Positions 1 through 4,625 of a stretch of DNA of 8,849 nucleotides are shown here, piece by piece (within the stretch, counting starts at the first letter, position 1; each line of letters starts with the position of its first letter). Both the position numbers and the translations under genes were made by a program. The stretch lies in contig CAZBJH010000132.1 of the NCBI GenBank assembly GCA_964492185.1, positions 1 to 8,849 on the forward strand. Direction: 5' to 3'. The notes below the pieces were generated by a model. The model had not been told where the DNA came from. It worked only from the letters and a program-made list of their open reading frames with translations, and searched no databases. This DNA comes from JAFGSZ01 sp964492185 (lineage in GTDB: Bacteria; Bacteroidota; Bacteroidia; Bacteroidales; UBA10428).

Positions 1-49
1 CGTTTCCGGACCGCGCGAGCCTTGCAAATGGAACCTTCTGAACAGACAC
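1..49 (+). repeat. Partial 123-bp palindromic repeat, right half (copy A)
   Basis: These 49 bases match the right end of the complete copy at 897-1019 with two differences (C for T at position 6, C for T at position 35). The segment carries the right terminal arm, which ends GAACAGACAC. The left half lies outside the window. Its right end runs directly into a second short repeat (42-90), sharing the ACAGACAC bases. No coding potential is apparent. Confidence 0.85.
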
Positions 50-90
50 ATGTACCGTTAAACATTATACCAACTTTATAGACAGACTCT
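42..90 (-). repeat. 49-bp short interspersed repeat (copy 1, minus orientation)
   Basis: Read on the minus strand, this segment begins AGAGTCTGTCTATAAAG and ends ACATGTGTCTGT. It aligns without gaps to 3677-3725 on the plus strand, with about 7 differences in 49 positions. Its GTCTGTCTATAAAGT start resembles the GTCTGTCCATAAAGT start of the 123-bp family, so the two are probably related. Here it is fused to the right end of copy A, giving a composite. Confidence 0.75.
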
Positions 91-210
91 ATTTAAGGCC
101 TAAATATATAAAAAAGTGGTCAGTATGGAAAGGTTCCAAGAGTATTATAACTCAGGAAATTTTTATTAATAATTTAATTATATTATTTACAGGGAACAGC
201 AGGATACCGG

Positions 211-675
211 CTATTCTCCGGATAAAAGTTTTTCAAGTTGTTCCAGGATTGGTATTTGCCCTTTGCATATCTTTTGTTTTGCCATGCCAATAGAAAACCA
301 GCCGGCTTTATCCACTTCAGGAAAAAGTTGTTTATTCTTGCTGTTCGGAGGCCATTCCATTTCAAAGCTGTTGCTTTCTAACGCGTACGGATCTGCATCT
401 CCTTCAACTGCCCATGTATAAATGATTTTACCACTTTGCTGTTTTACCGGTTCAAGGGAAGTGAAATCACCCTCAATCGAAAAACCCGTTTCTTCATGAA
501 ATTCTCTTTGGGCTGCCCGGAATAATTCTTCGTTTTCCTCAGGCTCACCTTTTGGAACTGACCACGCGTTATCATCTTTATTTCTCCAGTATGGTCCCCC
601 GGGATGTACCAGCAATACTTCAATATTTTCTCCCGGCTTTCTGTATACCAGTATGCCTGCACTTTTCTTTATCAT
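211..675 (-). CDS. NUDIX hydrolase, COG4119-like NTP pyrophosphohydrolase
   Basis: This 154-residue protein is probably a cytosolic pyrophosphohydrolase acting on a nucleoside diphosphate linked to another group; the substrate cannot be read from the sequence. The Nudix box is complete at residues 43-65: G43, five residues, E49, seven residues, then REFHEETGF, with E61 and E62 as the metal-binding glutamates. The N-terminal SAGILVYR strand, the VLLVHPGGPYW segment and the C-terminal EWPP and FPEVDKAGWF motifs are typical of the COG4119 subgroup, and the length is normal. The start MIKKSAGILVYR gives the usual short N-terminus. The gene stands alone and is transcribed divergently from the mla operon. 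A TATATTTG box lies 4 bases upstream of the ATG, so the message may be leaderless or nearly so. No T-tailed terminator is obvious downstream. Confidence 0.93.
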   Translation of the reverse strand: MIKKSAGILVYRKPGENIEVLLVHPGGPYWRNKDDNAWSVPKGEPEENEELFRAAQREFHEETGFSIEGDFTSLEPVKQQSGKIIYTWAVEGDADPYALESNSFEMEWPPNSKNKQLFPEVDKAGWFSIGMAKQKICKGQIPILEQLEKLLSGE

Positions 676-679
676 AGAC

Positions 680-687
680 CAAATATA
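680..687 (-). promoter_or_regulatory. Possible Bacteroidota -7 box for the NUDIX gene
   Basis: The minus strand reads TATATTTG, an exact match to the Bacteroidota -7 consensus TAnnTTTG. It ends four bases before the ATG at 675. No clear TTTG is seen at the expected -33 distance. If it is used, transcription would start at or near the start codon. One eight-base match in AT-rich DNA can be chance. Confidence 0.3.
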
Positions 688-760
688 TGAAAAGTAAATG
701 TGAAGGATACATTTTAAATGAAGTAGTTTATTTACTATTTTTGGAAGTATTAAACAGGAC

Positions 761-840
761 GGTGAATGGATTTAAATTTCACCATTCTTGGAAATAATAA
801 TAACATATCCTAACTTACCTCTTCGAACAAAAGCGCTTTT
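761..840. promoter_or_regulatory. Small inverted repeats in the divergent intergenic region
   Basis: Two symmetrical sites lie between the divergent NUDIX and mla units. GGTGAA (761-766) pairs with TTCACC (778-783) across an AT-rich loop. AAAAGCGCTTTT (829-840) is a perfect 12-bp palindrome. Either could be an operator, but neither is repeated elsewhere in the window and no regulator is encoded nearby. The rest of 676-896 is AT-rich with no gene that I can support. Confidence 0.2.
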
Positions 841-896
841 AACGTGGTTATAAATGATTGTGGTATTTGTTTTCAGCTTTTTGATAATGTTAATTA

Positions 897-1019
897 GTGT
901 CTGTCCATAAAGTCCCATTTGCCGCGTTACGCTTGTTAAAAAATTGCTCATTTACGACAAGTAAACTTCGCGTTTTCGGACCGCGCGAGCCTTGCAAATG
1001 GAACTTTCTGAACAGACAC
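897..1019 (+). repeat. Complete 123-bp palindromic repeat (copy B), MITE-like
   Basis: The element starts GTGTCTGTCCATAAAG and ends CTGAACAGACAC. The first 26 bases (897-922) and the reverse complement of the last 26 (994-1019) differ at only three positions, giving long terminal inverted repeats. Inside, CTTGT (932-936) pairs with ACAAG (957-961), and the right part is GC-rich (GGACCGCGCGAG). It aligns gaplessly to 8765-8849 (about 8 differences in 85) and to 1-49. The similarity may extend a few bases left (TAATTA) and right. It encodes no transposase, so it would be a non-autonomous element or a structured repeat. It ends 45 bases before the mlaE start. Its own GTG opens a reading frame into mlaE, but the translated repeat has no permease character. 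Confidence 0.85.
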
Positions 1020-1064
1020 ACGACCAGTTATACATTTTGTAAGATATTTTGTTTTTTTCATGAT

Positions 1065-1826
1065 ATGTTCAGGAAACAATTAATATATTTTTTTGTCGAA
1101 ACAGCTAATCTTACCAGATTTGCTGTATCGGCCACACGGTATTTGTTCAAAAGGCCTTTTGAATTTAAAGAATTTCTGAAGCAATCCTATGTCGCGGGAA
1201 ATAAATCCTTTGCCCTTGTAAGTATAACAGCATTGATCATGGGGTTGGTCCTTACCATTCAAACACGCCCTGTACTGGCAAAGCTGGGAGCCGAGTCATG
1301 GTTGCCGGGTATGGTTTTTCTTTCTGTTGTAATGGAAATCGGGCCTGTTATTACATCACTGATCTTTGCAGGGAAAGTGGGATCGCGTATAGGAGCGGAA
1401 CTTGGTTCAATGAAGGTTACCGAACAGATTGATGCTATGGAAGTATCGGGTACTTATCCTATGAAATATCTTGTTGTAACCCGGGTACTTGCTACTACAA
1501 TAATGTTGCCTTTGCTTGTTATTTATGCCGATTTTATTGCTTTGCTGGGTTCATACCTGGGTGTAAGCCTGCAGAGCAGTGTTTCTTTTTCACTATATAT
1601 TAGTGATGCATTTAAAGATTTGCATTTTTATGAGTTGTTTCCATCTATTATTAAAACATTCGTGTTTGGATACAGCATTGGAATATTGAGTTGTTACCAG
1701 GGTTATTATACAAATAAGGGTGCGGAAGGAGTTGGAATGGCAACGACCTCGGCAGTGATCTATTCCTCACTTTCCATTTTTATCATTGACCTGATTGCTG
1801 TGCAAATAACTGAAATTGTTTTATGA
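1065..1826 (+). CDS. mlaE: MlaE-family lipid ABC transporter permease
   Basis: This 253-residue multi-pass inner-membrane protein is the permease of an Mla-type phospholipid transporter and should pair with the ATPase and MCE protein encoded next. Family motifs are clear, numbered from this start: EIGP at 91-94, the glycine-rich AGKVGSRIGAELGSM at 102-116 and TEQIDAM at 119-125. Hydrophobic segments lie near 49-67, 83-101, 137-160, 185-215 and 225-250. The open frame continues upstream to a GTG at 897, but those 56 extra codons are the palindromic repeat. The ATG at 1065 opens MFRKQLIYFFVETANLTRF, which gives the normal family length. There is no Shine-Dalgarno sequence before it. The stop overlaps the mlaF start by ATGA, which implies translational coupling. 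Function in lipid transport is inferred from the family. Confidence 0.93.
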   Translation: MFRKQLIYFFVETANLTRFAVSATRYLFKRPFEFKEFLKQSYVAGNKSFALVSITALIMGLVLTIQTRPVLAKLGAESWLPGMVFLSVVMEIGPVITSLIFAGKVGSRIGAELGSMKVTEQIDAMEVSGTYPMKYLVVTRVLATTIMLPLLVIYADFIALLGSYLGVSLQSSVSFSLYISDAFKDLHFYELFPSIIKTFVFGYSIGILSCYQGYYTNKGAEGVGMATTSAVIYSSLSIFIIDLIAVQITEIVL

Positions 1827-2581
1827 ATTTAAATGATCAATCATACAGAAAAAAAGTAATTGAGATCCGGAATATTAATAAATCGTATAGTAATGTAAGT
1901 GTTTTAAAAGGGATTGATCTGGATTTGTATGAAGGGGAAAACCTGGTGATCCTTGGCAGGTCGGGAAGCGGAAAGACCGTTCTGATCAAATGTATTGTGG
2001 GCCTGGAGGAACCAGATTCGGGCACCATACATGTATTAGGGACGGGTATTCACAGTCTGAATGAATTCAGGCTGAATGTCTTACGAAAAGATATAGGTTA
2101 TTTGTTTCAAAGCGGAGCATTATATGATTCAATGACATTGAAAGAAAATTTACTTTTTCCCCTAAACCGCGGTGCAGTGAGCTTTTCAGAAGCTGAAAAG
2201 GAGGATCTTGTCAATGAAGCCCTTAGAAATGTGGGATTGCAGGATGCAATGGATAAAATGCCTTCTGAATTATCGGGGGGGATGAAAAAACGGGCCGGAC
2301 TTGCACGAACCCTGGTATTAAGACCCAAAGTTATTTTGTACGATGAACCCACTACAGGGCTTGATCCTCATACTTCGCGTGAGATCAGTGAATTGATCAT
2401 GGATATTAAACACAAGTACGATACCTCGGCCATAATTGTGACACATGATATGATGTGTGCCAGGATCACGGCCGACAGGATAGCAATCCTGAAAGACGGT
2501 GAGTTTGTTGGTGAAGGCAGCTACCAGGAACTGACAACGAAGGAGGACAATTTTATTAATAGTTTTTTTACAAATAAATAA
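1823..2581 (+). CDS. mlaF: MlaF-family ABC transporter ATP-binding protein
   Basis: This 252-residue cytoplasmic ATPase should drive the lipid transporter formed with MlaE and MlaD. The nucleotide-binding domain is complete: Walker A GRSGSGKT at 45-52, Q-loop glutamine 96 in YLFQSGALYDSMT, signature LSGGM at 150-154 followed by KKR, Walker B VILYDEP at 170-176 with catalytic E175, D-loop GLDP at 179-182, and switch histidine H208 in IIVTHD. The FQSGALYDSMTLKEN stretch and LSGGMKKR are characteristic of the Mla/Mkl (COG1127) subgroup. The start overlaps the mlaE stop by ATGA, and the stop is 15 bases before mlaD. No STAS-domain partner (MlaB) is encoded in the window. Confidence 0.95.
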   Translation: MNLNDQSYRKKVIEIRNINKSYSNVSVLKGIDLDLYEGENLVILGRSGSGKTVLIKCIVGLEEPDSGTIHVLGTGIHSLNEFRLNVLRKDIGYLFQSGALYDSMTLKENLLFPLNRGAVSFSEAEKEDLVNEALRNVGLQDAMDKMPSELSGGMKKRAGLARTLVLRPKVILYDEPTTGLDPHTSREISELIMDIKHKYDTSAIIVTHDMMCARITADRIAILKDGEFVGEGSYQELTTKEDNFINSFFTNK

Positions 2582-2596
2582 ACAGGAGCAAGGAAT

Positions 2597-3664
2597 ATGG
2601 CAATAAGACGAAGCAGTTCATTACGCCTGGGAATTTTTGTTACCCTTGCAATAGGGTTGTTCATTACAGCTTTGCTGATCCTGGGAAGGAAACAAAACCT
2701 GTTCCAGTCCACTGTACGTATTTCAACAGAATTCAAAGACGTTCAGGGGTTGAAAATAGGTAACAAAGTCCGGTTTACAGGGATTGAGACAGGCAATGTG
2801 GTTAACATGACCATAATAGCCGATACTTCGGTTTTGGTTGAAATGTCTATTCAGGAAGAAATCGTGCCTTATATAAAGAAAAATTCAGTAGCAACCATTG
2901 GTAATGAAGGTTTGATGGGGAATAAGATCGTTATAATTATGCCCGGGACACCCGGGGCAGAGTCAGTAAAAAGAGGAGATAAAATTCCATCCATAGAACA
3001 GGTAGAGATTGATGATATTATGAATGAGGTTATGAAATCGGGACAGAAAATTTCGATTGTTGCTGATAATCTGATTAATATCACAGATAAGATCGATAAG
3101 GGAGAGGGAATTTTCGGGAAAATATTTACAGATACAAGCTTTACACGGGATCTGGATAAATCTGCCAGAAATCTGACATCCATTACACATGAACTGGACG
3201 ATATCCTGGGTAAAGTAAACCGTGGTGAAGGAGTACTGGGTAAAATATTTGCAGATACACTTTTTGCCAGGAAGCTGGATTCTGCCAGTTACAGTATTGA
3301 GGAAATATTTCAAAATTTTGAAGATATCACAAGAAAGATCAATCAGGGGGAAGGTATATTCGGCCGGTTATTCACAGATACTACTATCAGTAATAATCTT
3401 TATTATGCAAGCAGGGATCTGCAGCAAATTACCGGTAATCTTGTGGAAGTGACTTCAAAAATTAACAGCCAGGATAATGTACTGAGCAAAATTATTGCCG
3501 ACCCTGCTTTTGCAGATTCTCTTGAAGTGATGATGCAACGGTTGAATGAGGGGCTTATTGAAGCAACCGAAGCTTCTGAAGCGATTAAAAGAAGCGGTTT
3601 GATAAGATTATTTTCTAAGAAGAAAGAGAATGGGAAAGGGAAAAAGGAGGACGAGGAGCAGTAA
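2597..3664 (+). CDS. mlaD: MlaD-like MCE-domain protein with a four-repeat C-terminal tail
   Basis: This 355-residue protein is the membrane-anchored, periplasmic substrate-binding component of the MlaE-MlaF transporter. One N-terminal membrane anchor covers about residues 11-29, and no cleavage site is evident. An MCE domain follows at about 38-133, with the typical FKDVQGLKIGNKVRFTGIETG core. Residues 158-321 are four tandem 41-residue repeats with the core GEGIFGKIFTDT. The GEG positions are 169, 210 and 251, and the fourth copy is degenerate (QDN at 292). The last 18 residues are highly charged and lysine/glutamate-rich. At 355 residues it is well beyond the roughly 180 of E. coli MlaD, and the extra length is this tail. 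AGGAG at 2584-2588 lies eight bases before the ATG. The protein is last in the mlaEFD operon. By family knowledge it should form a hexameric ring; a role for the tail in spanning the periplasm is inference. Confidence 0.93.
   Translation: MAIRRSSSLRLGIFVTLAIGLFITALLILGRKQNLFQSTVRISTEFKDVQGLKIGNKVRFTGIETGNVVNMTIIADTSVLVEMSIQEEIVPYIKKNSVATIGNEGLMGNKIVIIMPGTPGAESVKRGDKIPSIEQVEIDDIMNEVMKSGQKISIVADNLINITDKIDKGEGIFGKIFTDTSFTRDLDKSARNLTSITHELDDILGKVNRGEGVLGKIFADTLFARKLDSASYSIEEIFQNFEDITRKINQGEGIFGRLFTDTTISNNLYYASRDLQQITGNLVEVTSKINSQDNVLSKIIADPAFADSLEVMMQRLNEGLIEATEASEAIKRSGLIRLFSKKKENGKGKKEDEEQ
3068..3559 (+). repeat. Four in-frame 123-bp tandem units in the mlaD tail
   Basis: The units encode residues 158-198, 199-239, 240-280 and 281-321, with an exact 41-residue period and no gaps. 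The aligned cores are GEGIFGKIFTDT, GEGVLGKIFADT, GEGIFGRLFTDT and the degenerate QDNVLSKIIADP. The DNA has diverged more than the protein, so this is an old duplication under protein-level constraint. The 123-bp length equals that of the intergenic repeat by coincidence; the sequences are unrelated. Confidence 0.85.
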
Positions 3665-3676
3665 TGTTCATTAGTT

Positions 3677-3725
3677 AGAGTCCGTCTATAAAGTAGTCAA
3701 AATGTTTAACCGTACATGTGTCTGA
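3677..3725 (+). repeat. 49-bp short interspersed repeat (copy 2, plus orientation)
   Basis: This copy starts AGAGTCCGTCTATAAAG and ends ACATGTGTCTGA. It is an inverted copy of 42-90. It lies 12 bases after the mlaD stop and 36 bases before the lipoprotein start, filling much of that gap. The bases just before it (ATTAGTTAG) resemble the TAATTAGT that precedes the 123-bp copies at 897 and 8765, which strengthens the link between the two families. It shows no T-tailed hairpin that would make it a standard terminator. Confidence 0.75.
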
Positions 3726-3761
3726 CAATTATTTAAACAACATTCATAAAATAATAAAACT

Positions 3762-4481
3762 ATGAAAAAATCATTATGTATTTCGTTAACAGCTTTACTG
3801 TTGATAATTGTTCAGGGTTGTTATATCGATTTACCTGACAGTGTAACCGGTAATGGTAACGTGATTGCTGATGACAGGGCCGTATCCGGGTTTAATGGTC
3901 TTAAGGTAAGCTCGGGGATCGATGTATATATAACACAGGGCAGTGAAGAAGGCCTGACAATTGAGGCGGATGAGAACCTTCACGACATTATAAAAACAGA
4001 TGTTAAAGGAGGTATTTTAAACATATACAGTACAAAGGGCATACGAATGGCCAAAGCTAAAAAAGTGTATCTGGATTATATTGATCTTGATGAGATAAGT
4101 ATTTCCAGTGCCGGAGATGTTAAAGGACAAAATTTGGTGACAGCGGAAAAACTGAAACTCAGTCTTAGCAGTGCCGGTGACCTGGTGCTTGATTTGCATG
4201 CTGAGGAGGTGGATGTTAATATAAGCAGTTCGGGTAATGCACGTTTGTCCGGTACAACAGATTATTTACGGGCTAATTTGAGCAGTGCCGGTGATCTGCA
4301 TGCATTTGACCTTGTTGCATTAAATGGAAATGTAAGTGTATCAAGTGCAGGTGATGCCAGGGTTCATATTACTGAAAAAGCGCGCTTCAGATCAAGTAGC
4401 GCCGGAGATATCGTTTACATGGGAAAACCGGAAATACTTGATATTAATACTTCCAGCGCGGGTAGTGTGAGGAGGAAATAA
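3762..4481 (+). CDS. DUF2807 (GIN-domain) lipoprotein with SSAGD repeats
   Basis: This 239-residue predicted lipoprotein has a basic start (MKK), a hydrophobic core and a lipobox-like VQGC with lipidated cysteine 20; glutamine at -2 is slightly atypical. The mature part matches the head GIN / DUF2807 family: GFNGLKVSSGIDVYITQG at about 43-60, then a repetitive beta-rich region expected to fold as a beta-helix. The turn motif SSAGD recurs at 115, 136, 155 (SSSGN), 174, 194, 212 and 231 (SSAGS), every 18-21 residues. Members are common in Bacteroidota and are often labelled putative adhesins, but the function is not established. It should be exported and anchored in a membrane, probably the outer one. 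It is separated from mlaD by 97 bases holding a repeat, so it may be its own unit. A strong hairpin terminator follows. Confidence 0.88.
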   Translation: MKKSLCISLTALLLIIVQGCYIDLPDSVTGNGNVIADDRAVSGFNGLKVSSGIDVYITQGSEEGLTIEADENLHDIIKTDVKGGILNIYSTKGIRMAKAKKVYLDYIDLDEISISSAGDVKGQNLVTAEKLKLSLSSAGDLVLDLHAEEVDVNISSSGNARLSGTTDYLRANLSSAGDLHAFDLVALNGNVSVSSAGDARVHITEKARFRSSSAGDIVYMGKPEILDINTSSAGSVRRK

Positions 4482-4625
4482 AACAGGATTGTTTTTAATT
4501 CCTTCCCGCGAGCCGGGTTTCGAACTGCCTTGCAGGCAGTTCGACCTTCTTTTTACTCCCTGACGGTCGTGAGACCACCGCGTTATGCTGGCTGCCACCC
4601 TAAAAGTAGGCATAAAGGTCACCGT
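4482..4625. other. Hairpin-rich convergent intergenic region
   Basis: This gap between the convergent lipoprotein and yhaN genes is visibly more GC-rich than its surroundings and dense in inverted repeats. These are CCCG/CGGG (4505-4517), the perfect 10-bp stem at 4521-4543, GGTC/GACC near 4566-4575, CCTA/TAGG near 4598-4610, and an outer pairing of CTGACGGT (about 4560) with ACCGTTCAG (4621-4629) with one bulge. Only the 4521 hairpin looks like an ordinary terminator. The remainder could be a structured repeat, a decayed RNA gene or a small RNA. No supported open frame lies in it. Confidence 0.4.
4521..4554 (+). terminator. Rho-independent terminator after the lipoprotein gene
   Basis: CGAACTGCCT (4521-4530) and AGGCAGTTCG (4534-4543) form a perfect 10-bp stem with a three-base TGC loop. 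Three bases later comes the T-rich run TTCTTTTT (4547-4554). It sits 39 bases after the lipoprotein stop. The minus strand has no T-run after the same hairpin, so it should mainly serve the plus strand. Confidence 0.7.

Noticed and set aside
183..365. Minus-strand 60-codon frame overlapping the NUDIX gene
   Set aside because: It is a shifted frame of a gene with a perfect Nudix box, and no start signal or domain is visible.
2107..2352. Minus-strand open frame of 81 codons inside mlaF
   Set aside because: It is antisense to the conserved ATPase motifs and shows no independent coding signal.
2963..3313. Minus-strand open frame of 116 codons inside mlaD
   Set aside because: It is antisense to a clear MCE protein, has no family features, and its internal repetitiveness simply mirrors the mlaD tandem repeats.
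4501..4600. A tRNA gene on the minus strand, suggested by GTTCGAAA and a D-arm-like stretch
   Set aside because: I could not build a seven-pair acceptor stem or an anticodon stem. The strongest pairing is the 10-bp terminator hairpin, which is incompatible with a cloverleaf.
4392..4622. Minus-strand open frame of 76 codons
   Set aside because: It overlaps the lipoprotein gene and the terminator hairpin, has no recognisable domain, and its composition follows the inverted repeats.
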